Shown: piece after piece, positions 36,250 to 48,656 of the stretch
How the letters are laid out: every line of letters begins with the position of its first letter
How positions within the stretch are numbered: the stretch's first letter is position 1
DNA from: Verpa conica
Taxonomy: Eukaryota; Ascomycota; Pezizomycetes; Pezizales; Morchellaceae
Direction: 5' to 3'
DNA: 64,000 bases
Assembly (NCBI GenBank): GCA_033030425.1
Contig: JAUFSD010000021.1
Span: 992,001-1,056,000 of the forward strand
The notes under the pieces: generated by a model
Seen by the model: the letters and a program-made list of their open reading frames with translations, nothing else
What the model was told of the DNA's origin: nothing
Databases searched by the model: none
Made by a program: the position numbers and the translations under genes

Positions 36250-37328
36250 TGACTACCCCATCTAACCTATCAACTAAGGTACTTGTTTTCTTTTCTTTTC
36301 TTTTCCATTTGCCTTTCCTCATTCCATTCCCTATCCTCTCGTTCAATTCTAGGAGAACGAGTAGGTATTTGCCGAGTAGTAATTGCTTCGTGCTCCTTTC
36401 AAATCTCAAGTAAATTTTTTTTTCTGTCTTGTTCTCGTTCGTTCTTGCTGCGCGCTTGTCCTTTTTTCTCTCTTTGCACAGGAAAGACGTATCATTTCCC
36501 AACGCCCCCTCCTGATTTCAACTGTCTAGCCTATTCCCTGCCTTACATCACTTTTATTTCGTCTTATTTTAGAATTATCTTTATTCGCAGACGAAGCCGT
36601 TATTTTTTCTTTTCCTCTTCGGGGTCTCGGCACGCATTGGCGGTGTTTGATACGTACCCGAACTGGCACCAAAACTGCCTACCGTTATTACGTCCCGCAT
36701 TTGTCTCCACACTCTCTCGAGGGGGGGGGGTTCCATATCATATCACTGTGATCTCTAGTTGACTTTCTTTTCTTTTTTTTCCCTTTCCCTTTTCTTTCTT
36801 TTTCTTTTACTTTTTCTGTTCTCGTCGCTCTCTTCCTCCTTCTCTCCAGCTGCACTCTGTCGTTTTTTATTGTTTTTGTTTTTCTTAAAGGGTAGTTGCT
36901 TTTTTTCCAAGGTGCTTGCCTGCTTGGTTGTCTCCTTTACTCGCATTACATACGTACAGATTAAGATAGGAGCCTTTGGACTAACCTGAACCTGAAGGAA
37001 GCTCAACGAGGGATTCCCCTTCATTCCCAGAAGATTGGACTCGCAGGCAGGTTGCTGTGCCACGCCCAACCACACGGAAGAAACAGATCTGATCCTTACG
37101 GCAAGCATCAACGCCGTCATAATTCGCACAGCAGCAATAGTTGCAGCAGAGACAGCAGGAGCAGCAGCAGTAGTAGCAGCAGCAGCGGTAGTAGCAGCAC
37201 CAGCAGCAGTAGTAGCAGCACCAGCAGCACCTCCACACACGTCCACCGCCCACCGCCCACCTCACCGTTCCATCCCTTCCTAACTAGCAGCACTGGCCTA
37301 CTCATCATCCCAGTCGCACAGACAAGCA
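36250..37328 (+). promoter_or_regulatory. Putative long 5' leader/promoter of the Medusa-like gene
   Basis: Directly upstream of the start codon. It is strongly pyrimidine-rich on the coding strand (36280-36460, 36765-36860), typical of fungal core promoters and leaders. It contains several ATG triplets, so upstream open frames are possible. A CAG/TAG-type trinucleotide tract is at 37129-37231. Where transcription starts cannot be read from the sequence. Confidence 0.4.
37129..37231. repeat. GCA/GTA trinucleotide tract
   Basis: About 100 bp of imperfect GCA and GTA triplets ending about 100 bp before the start codon of the Medusa-like gene. It has open frames in several phases (poly-Ala, poly-Ser, poly-Leu), which I regard as artefacts of the repeat. 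Confidence 0.75.
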
Positions 37329-39862
37329 ATGTCACATCCACCAGGAGGGTATAAGGAGGAGCCGGCCACTGAACCGGATAACCACCCAGGTCACCCTCAT
37401 CAACAGCACCCGCCGCCACCGCCTTCCGCTGCTTCTTCCCAGCACCCCCAACAACAACAACAGCACCCCCAGCACCAGCAGCAGCAGCAGCAGCACTCGC
37501 GTCCTAACCTACCTCATCAACAACAACAACATCCAGGTCAGCCCTCTTCGTCATCTACCTTTCCTTCACCTCATCCTCCTCAACATCAATCACCCTTCGC
37601 CCAGTCATCAAACCTCCCTTCTCAGCATCCTCACCCTCAAGACATCGCTTACTTCGCTCATCCCTCACCTTACGGCACACCCGGTGGTAGTGCTCCTTCA
37701 TATCCCCCTCAAGGTCCGTAGATCCTTCTGATCTCCCCCCAGCATCCTATCCTTTATATTTGCTTTTCAACCCTTTGTCTTCCCACACTCTCACTTCCCT
37801 ACCCACCCACCCACCCACCCCTATACTTGTGCGCTCGAGTCTCATAAGTCTTTCAATTTGACTAACAATTCATTCCCAAGTATCGCAAAATACAGATTTG
37901 ATGGCTACTCACACAATGAACCGACCACCATACCCCCCAATCTATCATACTCCACAGAGCAACTCTCCGGCTTCTGTCGCCTCTCCAACTGCGACAGATC
38001 ACCGGTCTGTTTACTCACAGCAGCCCATGCAAGCCCCGCTGTACGGGTATGCGCAGACATACCCCCCATTACCAACTGGCCCTCAGGCGTATTCAAACCA
38101 GCCTCCCCATCACAGTCTTACACAGCCTCTCTTGATGTCTCAGAGTTCTGGCCAAACCATGACCCCGCCGCAACCTCACCACCAGCACGTGGCACCAAAC
38201 ACGTCTACCGCGACAAAGATTTCCCAGACTCCTATTCACAGAGCTTCTCCATCCACTCCCTCATCGGGAACTAAGCCTGGCGCTGGAAATTCCGCCATCA
38301 ACCCGAATGCTGCTCCCGGACCCATCCCTGCAACTACCCCGTTGGTTGTGAGACAGGACAATAACGGTGTGCAATGGATAGCTTTCGAGTACTCCCGTGA
38401 CAGGGTCAAGATGGAGTACACGATCCGCTGCGACGTGGAATCTGTTAGTGTGGATAACCTTTCCCACGAGTTCAAGACTGAAAACTGTGTGTACCCGCGA
38501 GCTTGCTGCTCCAAGGACCAGTACCGCGGCAACAGGCTGGTTTACGAGACTGAGTGCAACACTGTCGGCTGGGCACTTGCAGAGCTAAATCCTTGTTTGA
38601 GGGGGAAAAGAGGGTTGATCCAAAGAGCTGTAGACAGCTGGAGGAACTCCAACCAGGACCCCCGATTGCGAAGCCGAAGGGTCCGCCGCATGGCAAAGAT
38701 CAATAACCGCAAGGCAAACGCACAGGCAGCTCAGGCTCATCTCGGTGCAGGATCACCTAATGTTCACAACGGCGGTGTGCCTTCAGCGAGTGTAGGACTT
38801 GGACTCAAGGGACCTGGACTTGTCCCAAACTCTCAGCCCCAGCTTCATCACCATCATCACCCTGGAACATCTACTGGGCACAATGATTCCCCAACCGCTG
38901 CAAATGGAGAGGAGGATATGGGTTCTATGTTGCACCATCATCATCACCACTCTGCTCAGGCACCTTATGGAGTACAGGGGCAGATGGCCTCAAACACAAG
39001 CTCAAGATCCACCTCTGGACATCTTTCGCCGGCAGTTGGAGGTGAGGAGTTTGGAAATGGGCACGCTGGTCAACACCACCATCACGCTCCAACAAGCGGG
39101 AATGACATTAGGCCCAGACACGTCTTTCACGGATATCCAACTTCCTACCCCTCGGAAAACGTTGGGGGAGCTTCTATGCCACCATCGATGCACGATAGCA
39201 TGGATCCCATGGGACCTTCGTCAAACACTCCCACTGCGGTGACAGCGTCAACCCCTCCTAACAATACCTCGCTCTTTGGGGACATTCCGGACCACAAGCG
39301 TCGGAAATTCATTCTTGTTGATGACCCACACCGCGGTTCCCGCGTTCGTGTCCGCGTAATGCTTGACCAGGTTCACATGCAGGAAATTCCAGATTCTTAC
39401 CGTAAATCGAACTCCGTCTACCCGCGTTCCTTTATGGCATCTCAGATGGAAGACGATTCACAAACCGAGACTCAGACGCAGATCATTGTTCCCATGCTCG
39501 ATGGGTCAAGTATGACCGTGTCACCCCCGCCACCATCAGGTCAGAAAAGGAAGAAGGAGTTGGATTTGAATGAGTTGGGATACAGGATGTCTTGGAGTCA
39601 GTCTAGAGTATTTGCAGGGAGGACTATGTTTTTACAGCGAGCTCGTAAGTCACGGCGATCTTCCCGTGGCGCCGTGAGCGAGTTCTAATGTTATTTTTTT
39701 TTTTTTTTTGCAGTGGACGCGTATCGGAATAAGATGCGGAGCAGTATGATGGCTGCAGGAACAGACGTGGTTAACTCCGCTCCTCACCTCGAAACACGAG
39801 CCGGCAAAAGAAAGTGGCTAGAGAGAAACCGCCGTTCGAAGCCTTCCGATTCTTCGTCTTAA
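37329..39862 (+). CDS. medA: Medusa-like transcriptional regulator (MedA/Acr1/Ren1 type)
   Basis: Exons 37329-37713, 37881-39644 and 39714-39862 give 765 aa; introns are 167 bp (branch CTAAC near 37863) and 69 bp (GTAAGT...GCAG). The N-terminal 135 residues are His/Gln/Pro-rich. The conserved block spans about residues 292-400: VQWIAFEYSRDRVKMEYTI, NCVYPRACCSKDQYRGNR, LNPCLRGKRGLIQRAVDSW and a basic RSRRVRRMAK end. A second conserved segment at about 599-652 (DHKRRKFILVDDPHRGSR) is followed by a nuclear-localisation-like QKRKKE. This pattern matches, from memory, the fungal Medusa family (A. nidulans MedA, M. oryzae Acr1, F. oxysporum Ren1), which controls conidiophore or conidium development and adhesion. 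Poly-His runs near residues 450-490 are low-complexity. The acceptor at 37880 has an in-frame alternative at 37895. Gene recognition is good; the exact family name rests on recall. Confidence 0.75.
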
Positions 39863-42800
39863 GCGTTTCAACTCATCTTGTCAACCAAAAAAAAAAAAAA
39901 AAAAAACGAAAAGCTTTAGCATTTATTTTAGATTTCTGTTCAATGGGAAATGTATAGGGACACCTGGGGGCTACACATATTTGGGATAAAGGAAGGAACA
40001 GTATAAAAAGAAGAAAAGGCGCGACTACCCCTATCCAAGTGATGGAAAGAAAAATCAATGGGTGAGAGGATTTGGAGGTGGGAAAACGTTGATCGTTTTT
40101 TGTTTGATCTTGGATCGCATGCTGGGGGGGGTTATCTTTTTTTTTTCTGTGGGTCTTTACATCGTTGATATGGGAGGCGTATTATTATTATATCGATTTT
40201 CTTGTCACTACTTTTCTTTCTTTTGTCAAATTTTTCTGTATTATTCCTTCTGTCTATCTTGTTCATTTTTCGTCTTTTACGTTGCTGATGGGGCATCTAT
40301 TTCGATTCCGATTGCAACGGGGTTACGCTTACGATTTTACGACTCATTACGACTCTATACCAAAAAATCATCTGTTTTTTTTCTGGAAGCCAATTGTATT
40401 GGACATTTCTTTTTTGGTATCTTGGTTACTTGTTTGAGGATACCATCAATAGTGGTTTCCCAAGCACTGGTTTAACTAAAGGGTCAAAGAGGGTGTCAAG
40501 GAAAGCGCAGAGTTTTTTTTTGTTTTCATTTGTTGAATCTTGTCTTTTGTTGTTACTACCAATGTGTTATTTGTCCTATATCCTATATCCTTGTTTCTAC
40601 GTTTCCTATGCGGTATCAAATTGGGTTGGGGGCTATTTGTTTTGTAACTTTTTTTTTTCAATTTTTTGCCTCACCGTGTTATCTAGTACAAAGATTTTTT
40701 GCTGTTTTATATCCTGTATGTGGGGGGGACCAGAATTATGTACCTCTCTCTCGTCTCTTTTTTGTGTGTATGTCGGATTATATGGAGGCTCTTTGTGTCA
40801 TTCGTAAATTTTTTTTTTCTTTTTCTTTTTCTCAATCTACTTTTTTCCTCTCTGAGGATTTATTATAGTACGTTCTGAGAGAAAGAGAAAGAGAGAGAAA
40901 AAATCTTGTTTTAAGAATATAGGGTTCGATCATGTCTTTTTTTCCATTTGAGGTTTTCTTTTTACAAAAGGGGCAAGCTAGGGGGGGGGATTATAGTATA
41001 GTACAGTACATTCCCCCCCTTTCCCTTTCCTCTTCTTTCTTCAAAAAAGTGTATACGATAGTAGCGTTCATAACTAGCTAGTTAGTTAGCTTATTTACAA
41101 TGAGAACGGGGAGGGGGGCGGGATTACCCTATCTATTATTATTATTATTATTTTAGCTCTTGGACTCCTCGTTTTATGTGTGGCTTTTTCTTTAAAAAAA
41201 AAAAAGCTTGCCCCTCATCCCGACAAGACAGAAGGCTAGCTAAGCTATTGAGGGGGATGGAGGGGGAGGGGGAGGATTGAGGGGGGGATGAGTGTGTGTG
41301 TGTGTGTGTGTACCTGGAAGAGGATCTATCTAAGAATATTTGAAGATCAGGGGTTAATTCGTAAGATGGGAAAGTACAAAAAAAAAAAAAACAATATTTA
41401 ATCATTGGTCTTTTTTTGGGTTTTTAGATTTGGAAACCTGATACCACTTGTGTTCTACTACTGCAAGGGGTAACCAAAGGCTATTAATATGGTTGGTTGG
41501 TAAGTGTATAATTTGAGGGGAAGGGAAGGGGAAGTGGAAGGGTGGAGCTAAGTGTGTTTTTTTTTTTTTTTTTTGTTATATTTTATTCTTTTAGTATAAA
41601 AGGGTTTAATTATAACTACACTGAGTAGACGCCACTTAATGTTTTGATACAAACCACATTTCAAATACTATAATCACTGGATCGAATCGTATTTAATGAT
41701 AGAGGGGGGGACAAGAAAGAAGAAGGAAAAAAACAAAAAACAATTTAGTGTAGGCTATTATTACTGGAGCATGAAGAAGTAGATAGAATAGCATACGTAA
41801 CATACCTAAACTCAGTCGAGCTGCGGGGAAGCTCGGCGGGTAAGCATGCAAGGACGAGGGGCTGGGTGTGATGAGGGGAGGGAATTAAAACGACAGGATA
41901 TGGAATCAGGAGACAGATGGAACATGATCTCTAGAGGGGGGAGCATTAATTGGAGATGAAGGGGATGATGGGTGATGATGCTGATATGATGGTATACGAA
42001 GGGGGGGAGGAGGAGGAGGATGAGGAAGCTTTTCCGTCCAGGAATTCAATCAACCTTACCTGCCCTGTTTCTCTCTTTTTTTTCCCCCCCGCCACAAGAC
42101 CGGATTATTCTGAGGTAGGACACGAGTTAGCTCCATATCCCCAGGAAAGCCTTGCGCTGGTGTGGTGGTGGTGGTGGATTATTTACTATTTACCGAATGC
42201 TGATTAGGGAGCTACGTGGAGGTATTACGAGTGAGAATTATGCTGCAAGAGTGATTACCCGACTTCGATCCTCTCTCTGCTATCTAAATTCTTACTTTAG
42301 AGAAATTTGAGTGGCTAGGTAGACAATGTAGATAGGAGTTGAGCGTAAAGTGGGTCCATAGCCTTTTGGCGACTAAGCCCCCCCCCTCCAGTAAGAGGCC
42401 CGATGCGGTGTTCTTCAGCCCAATCTACTATGTACTCGACGGACCCCAGTAACCCGGGTTACCTGGGCAGATACTAAAGAGACTAAGAAATCTCTCCCAA
42501 TTACTTCTTGGTACGGGAGGTCCCGGTACTCAATAATCAGTAGCGGGGGAAAAGGGAAAGGTTACATCCCTATAATATTCCGGTAGCTCGGTATCAAGCA
42601 GGGAGGTAGAGATTGGGGTGGAGTCTGTCTGGACTTTCATGAGGTCCCAGGGGTCATCCATGGTCACGTATGCATAACTTTACGCTGCTTGCGCTTCAGA
42701 TAGAGTAATTGCTACCCCACCCCCCCTGTCCATGTCCTGCTTACCCCTTGTCTGCGTCACACACAGACCGGCCAAAAGCCCAAGAAAGAAAAACTCAGCA

Positions 42801-43577
42801 GAGCTGAGAAAGAGCTTTTAGTAGAAACTCTAATTTATATTGTGTATGAATAATGATAGGTTACAGGTATGATATTACTGGGATGTCTGTGTGGAGTAAG
42901 GTATCGTGGTTCAAGGAATGCCGGCCGGGCGTTTACTATAGTAACTATACTATACAGCAATAGCCGTGTCAACAGTAATCGTAACAAGAAGGGTGTGAGA
43001 GCGACAGGATGTGAGATCAGATCGGGGGCTTGCGTGTTGTTGCGTTCAATTTGCCACTTGCTCTTTAATCGTTGTTATTTTTGTTCTTGTTGGTTTTCTT
43101 TTTGCATCATGTCATCTACTTCCCATTTGGTTCGTCGATGAGTTTCTGTGATGCACCTTTCATTCACACGTCTGATAACGGTGGGATGGGGGGTGCAGCT
43201 GTTTCAACGCCTGACCTGTAGATTGACATCTCGTGGTGCTGTTTGGCGTCTGTGTCTGGCGCTCGCAGCTGGCACAAGACGAATGAGCGAGAGAAGAAGG
43301 CCATGTAGATACGTATGTTATTTCTAAATGTTACAGGACCAGAGCATGTACTTTTCTGGAAGCCACCTAGAATATTTACTTGTATGTATCAGTGTGGTAG
43401 CAGTCACGGTTAGATTTGCCGATGGGATTGCCGGTCATAGGATATCACTCACCCCAAATTTGCAGCCTTCTATCCGTCCTTGAACCGAAAGGAACCTGGT
43501 TTTTGCCTGATTTTTATCTGTGTATACCTTGTCAGTTGTGTATTCTTGTCAAAGGGCTGTTTGCAGCAGTAGCGACT
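39863..43577. other. Gene-poor T-rich region
   Basis: Includes the 3' untranslated region of the Medusa-like gene. Long T runs, a GT dinucleotide repeat (41291-41311), G runs (41280-41287, 41704-41710) and ATT repeats near 41138. Open frames here are rich in Phe, Leu, Tyr and Cys because of T-rich sequence; none is convincing. Confidence 0.5.
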
Positions 43578-44319
43578 ATGGTATCAGCCGGCCAGTTCCG
43601 CAATTTTGGGAAATTGCGGTTTCCCCGCACGAAAACCACAACACAAGATTCTGGAGAAAGAGTTTTTCGTTCACCAGCTCTTGATGTAGAAGATCACTAC
43701 TACTCGAGGCTTTACTTGAACACTCCCTCAAGAAATTACACAGCTTCGACACAGTCTGCATTTGCGACCGCAGAGTCTGTTTATCCTCGAGTTAGAGAAA
43801 ATACCAGCTTCCGGGCCTCCACGGTCAATCTCAGCCTTACAAACCTTTCTTGTCCATCAAGGAAGATTACTACACTCGCTATGGGCTGAGAGAATATCTC
43901 TTTATTGCTTTGGTGTTAGCTTCTACTTTTCTTATTGAAGCTACCACTCGACTTTCAGTTTTCCTACAAGGCCTTCTGTCCTGTTCAGAAGAACGACTCC
44001 ATCAAAGGACAACCTTGAGAGGAGCAACGTCATGGAGTACGAGAGCTATACAAAGCTTTTTGTGGAGAAACTCTTAAGTAGTTCGAAACTGTTAAACCAA
44101 CTCCATCGGCAAGTTCCTCCTAAGAAAATACTTGTCTTCACGGTACTCACCATCACTATCTTTATCCGCATTTTTGGTCAACGATCATATCGTTTCCTCA
44201 CTGCGCGGAGTAAGAGTAAAGATTGGGTGCTCTATCTCTTTTTCCCCTGTATCCTCATCTTATCCCGTCTGATGAGTTACAAGCGGTCGATTGAGCGCCG
44301 TGGTGTTGGGATTAGATGA
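43578..44319 (+). CDS. Putative small membrane protein, about 213 aa
   Basis: Three frames overlap in order and can be joined by two short introns. My best model is exons 43578-43778, 43835-43914 and 43959-44319, with introns of 56 and 44 bp. The second acceptor could instead be at 43970. The joined protein starts MVSAGQFRNFGK, has a Ser/Thr/Tyr-rich N-terminal half, a segment EDYYTRYGLREYLF, and two hydrophobic helices near the C-terminus (KKILVFTVLTITIFI; WVLYLFFPCILILS), followed by a basic tail. Donor sites are weak and branch sites unclear, so intron ends may be wrong, and a decayed gene is possible. Family not recognised. Confidence 0.45.
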
Positions 44320-47300
44320 GGATCATGAGGACAGGTTATCTAAAATTGAACCTTGTTATCTATCTCTCGATATCTAAAGAGTGAATGAGAATCTCTTATA
44401 AAAAAGAGTCTCTGATGTGATGGAGCTTTGTTTTGGTCTTTACACTTCAGCAAGCTCCGATGTGTGGCTTCTGTTTAGAAAAGGCTAAAGAATGTTGTGG
44501 CTATATTTTGTTGTCGTGGACCAGCCATATTCTAAGTGTATCAAGACGAGATAACTATCTTTTTTGTTTATACTCTTTTAAATATCATTCCTATTAGAGG
44601 AACATGTGCTGATAAGTAGGCTATATTGATAAATGTGCTTTGATATGGCGTGTTCAGTTTGCAGCCTAGTTATTTTGAACTTTAGGTAGGGGATGGTAGA
44701 GTTCCTATAATCGGTTTGAAAATCATTCAATCATGGCTTTAGGTGTGTCGTAAGATAAATGCTTGTATATTTTACTAATAGCCTTTTTTGGTACGGGTCT
44801 ATAGTCAAGGAGCTTATAGCTACCCGCAACTCGTTGTCGAGATTGTACACATCTACAATACCAGGTCTACCATTACCTATACAGAAACCCTCTTATGGTC
44901 GCCCGATAGAGCCATATTCCCAAGGGAGCTTTTTGGGTTTTGGGTCGGACTATTTGGGGGAGTGAAAGTCGTCGTTTACTGAGGCTCTCTATCCCACTAG
45001 CAATCCATTGATCGTGGTTGCTCTTAGGAGGCATAGGGCGGGTTATATAACTATAGTTGTTATTAAACTGACATATATGTTTTGATAACAACATACCTTA
45101 TCTGCGCCACGGTGTCCATATGGCAGGGCTACACCGATGTGCATTCATAAATCATAAGCTATCACTCGGGTACTTTTTCGCTCTTCACACCGGTGGTGAC
45201 TTACCCGGCCAGGTCACCTATGGGTTACGCTCTGGGTTATTCGGCCGAACCAGGAGGGCAGCCAGCTCAACCAAGAAAAAAAAGTCCAGATTCCTAATGC
45301 ACAGTCGATGATAACAGCAAACTGACACAAGAATAAGACTATTAATAGCAAGCAATTCGTTTACCCGGGAGCAAAGGTTCTTTGGCAAGCGAGTTGGCTG
45401 AGCTGTTTGGTGGTGTGCTGACTCAGGGAAGTACGATGAGTTGGAATCGGGCTGACTCCATGACCTCTGTGGCTTGAACGCTACCTACCAGTCATGTCCT
45501 TGAGTCGGTTCGATCCTTGCGCTGCTCGATCCGGCGGCTCACGGGGAAAAAGGGAACGTATAGTGCTCGGGCCGAACATGTCAGCTCGAGCCGAAACTCG
45601 AGCGTTGAGAAAAAATGTCTCAGACGGGCTCGGTTCGTGAGATGGTGGGCTGGTCCAAAGTTCGAGCCTTTGTCACACACACACACACACAACACACATC
45701 TTGGGGTAATGACTGGCTGGTGCTCACCGAGAGGAAACCGAGTACTTGACACGGTTCAACAGAATAGAAAACCTAGCCCTAGGGCCACACCCCACATTGC
45801 ATAATGCCGAGCCAGCTCGTCGGCACTGTGCAGCTACTATTACATGGGTTCATTTAGTAATGGGAAATATAATGTTGGAAAGGTCTGAGATGGGATGTGA
45901 CAAATTTGATGATGTGGGCTAAAAATTTTTATGTTATGAGGAGGGGGGGGGGGTTATCCCGAGATATCGGCTCATAAGAATCAAAAATCAACGCCGCGGG
46001 TAACTCCACGGTTCCCGTTCTCATTAGCTTGATACTTAGTGAGTTTCGTGATGTCACCTCTAGACCGGCTTAAATTCTGGATTATATGTTTCAATAGTTC
46101 TCTCGGTTATTAAGTCTTAGTCTCAGCATCATTGATATTATCGGCTGCCATTAAGCCAACATATCTACTTCTGATACAAGAATGTCTCGTATTACACAAG
46201 CACAACAAAACCTCTGCTTAATATTCTAAACATATTGTATTATAATCAAAAAAAAAAAAAATTCAGGTCTACTGCATGCGCCCGCTGGTCCCCTCCTCCT
46301 TAGTCCTGCAGTATTGACAAAACGTCGAAGGATCGTGGCTCGGCATAAGGCATTACAGACATATACAGTATACTTGAACAGATCATTTATGCATGTTTCA
46401 CCTCTTACGTTATCGGATAAAAGACCTACAAGCGGGGGGGTGAAATTCCGAGTGAGATTTGGTGAGTTCTAAAACTAGACGCGCATATATCCAGAATGTA
46501 ATGTAAATCTTAGGCTGAGTGGGAGGAGGGTCAAGGGGGGTGTACTGAGGGAGCTATATATAACAACGCCGGTGTAGTTAATTATAATGTAACTATTGGA
46601 CCAATAAATGTGGGAATAAGAGTATAAAGGAGCGCCTGCTCTGGTCTCAACATTCTAATCTAGTTCCTGAATAGTTCCTACTACTAAAGCCATCATCACC
46701 AGAAGCTATATTGGGATAAGGGTAATATTATGAGCAATATCGCACTTTTTGTACGTATCTTTGTTTATACGGTTTTTTCCACCTTTTCAAATTTTTTTTT
46801 TTTGTCAGAGGTGGATAGATTCTCTCTCATACTGGAACCCACCACCCGGCCACCTGGTTGACTCCATCCATCTAGTAACCGATTTTAAAGAACTAGAAGA
46901 GGTGGTTAAGGCAATAGGATATATCATAACGTCTCATTTAACGTTTTTTAAAAAAACTTAATGTAGGTATGTCTAGTGGTTGCCTGAGAATATATTATAG
47001 AGTCTCATTTAATTTTATATTAGATCTAATAGTAGCTTAAGAATATAGACCCCCCGAAGCTACTCCAGTAAATAGGTAACTTTAACTTATCACCAGCTAG
47101 GAGCCATCTCTCATCTCATGATTTAAGGGGTTTGGGTGTATCTTTAATTATTCAGCCATAAGGTAAACCTCAGACCGCACTTCCAAACTCACATGGAACT
47201 CGTCATCTAGCTGTGGATTTCTGCGTAGGGAGAGTCCAAACAACTCTTCTGAAGGTCCTATGACAATTTCTATAATACCATGAACTGGGGTGTGTTTACT

Positions 47301-48656
47301 TCAGACTCTCTACTTTAACGTATCCTCCTGTACGTGGAATATCCATACGTAGTTCTACCGAAGTACGCGGATGACTTGATTAGTTAATTAATCTCTCATG
47401 TCCTAACTCTCTCCGAAACTTTTACTTGTAGTCTTCATATCTATGACGCTTAGCAGCACATGTACTACCTATTTAGGAAGCTTTTAGTAGCCTTGCTATT
47501 ACGTTATCCGAGTGATCGTCCATGGTAGCAATCCAGCCACCTCTATCTTATTAATATATCTCCATAACCGGGTTCACTCTCCTATTAATTAATCTTAGAA
47601 CTCAAGCTAGCCCAGCATCCACCTGGCACTAATTCAAAAATACAAACAATAGTATTTATCCATATTTCCACTACTAGCCATGAGGGAGATAAATTGTTGG
47701 GATTTTTCTAGTCCAAAAGAATAGAGAGCAGCTTTAGCTATCGGCTACATGTATGTGGCGGTTATCCATTTTTGACAGCTGTTCGGGGTGCATCATGTCG
47801 CGTCGCTTGCGAGTTGCTGCAAGAGTGGAATGGTTCGTTGTAGATCTATATGTAGAGTTCTCAACTCTGACAACCGCAATCGTTTCGGGGTACATGAATG
47901 TGCGTGGCCTGCAAGTAAACCTGCAATAGTGATAATTTTATGCCTAGATCTTTCAACCCAAAACTCCATCTTGCAGCCCCTATTTTTAAGCACCAATAGC
48001 TAAATGACAGATGCTATTAGATCCTGTAGGGTAGATCTAGTAAATAGGAAATGTAGATAAGAAACTGGAGCTACGAGGGCTCTAAGACGCAGGGGGGATA
48101 CAAAAATGAAGGGGATTATGAGAGGAACTCGAATAAAAGGGTGGTAAAATGTTGTACATAGATATTGATACATGCACCAAACTCAAAAAGAAAAGAAAAA
48201 GAAAAAAAAACCAGACACAAACCAAAAATGATATGAATATGCTAAGTAGGTATCTTCCCAAACCGACCCAAGGTATCAACAAAACGAACAATAGGTATCA
48301 AAATAACCGAAGATAAAGAACAAAAGAAACTCGTCGCTAGACTGGACCCAGTGCCATTCCAGTCCGTATGCATGTATCAATGTAGATAGCTAAGCAGGTA
48401 TAATTGGAAAGAAACCAAAGCCAAAAAAAAAAAAACCTCAAGCTGTCTTTTGTAACATCGTAACGCAAGTCCAACTTTTTAAAACCACAAAAAAGAAAAT
48501 ATAAACCCTAAAGCGAATGTAATCAAAAAGTCCCATGCAAGTCATTATTTCGTTACATTATCACTTTATCGTATCAAGCTCGTTTTCCATTGCCATGTCG
48601 ACCACTTCAATTACGCATCACATGTTAGTACTAATATCCTAGTAAAAATACACAGA
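44320..48656. other. AT-rich gene-poor region
   Basis: AT-rich with few constraints visible. It holds a CA dinucleotide run (about 45674-45690), about 12 G near 45940, and diverged direct repeats around 46919-47055 sharing GTCTCATTTA and AGAATATA. A frame at 46749-46961 has a coding-like stretch (RWIDSLSYWNPPPGH...) behind a T-tract and CAG, which could be an exon remnant. A patch at 45490-45650 is GC-richer with repeated GCTCG(A/G)GC motifs. These are compatible with decayed mobile elements, but no transposase or reverse transcriptase motif is readable. Confidence 0.4.

Larger units (their letters stand above)
22029..37328. other. 15-kb gene-poor region upstream of the Medusa-like gene
   Basis: No open frame here has the length, composition or splice support of a gene. 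The sequence is dominated by homopolymer runs (C11 at 26385-26395, about 12 C near 27163, about 12 G near 31419), CT and pyrimidine tracts (26047-26073), and T/A runs. GC content appears to swing: 23.3-24.8 kb is AT-rich; 25.3-25.7 kb and 33.8-35.6 kb are richer in GC. A perfect 14-bp palindrome, GGATACATGTATCC, lies at 23641-23654, and a paired direct repeat CACCAGGTACCGA lies near 28150-28172. Short-period repeats include GACC (about 29113-29130) and TATGC (about 34500-34520). Long upstream regions are common for fungal developmental regulators; unannotated non-coding RNAs cannot be excluded. Confidence 0.5.

Noticed and set aside
36755..37419. Poly-Ala, poly-Leu, poly-Cys and poly-Ser frames
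   Set aside because: All are readings of the GCA/GTA trinucleotide tract and pyrimidine-rich leader.
45501..45530. GGTTCGATCC resembling a tRNA T-arm
   Set aside because: Neighbouring sequence cannot form T, anticodon or acceptor stems.
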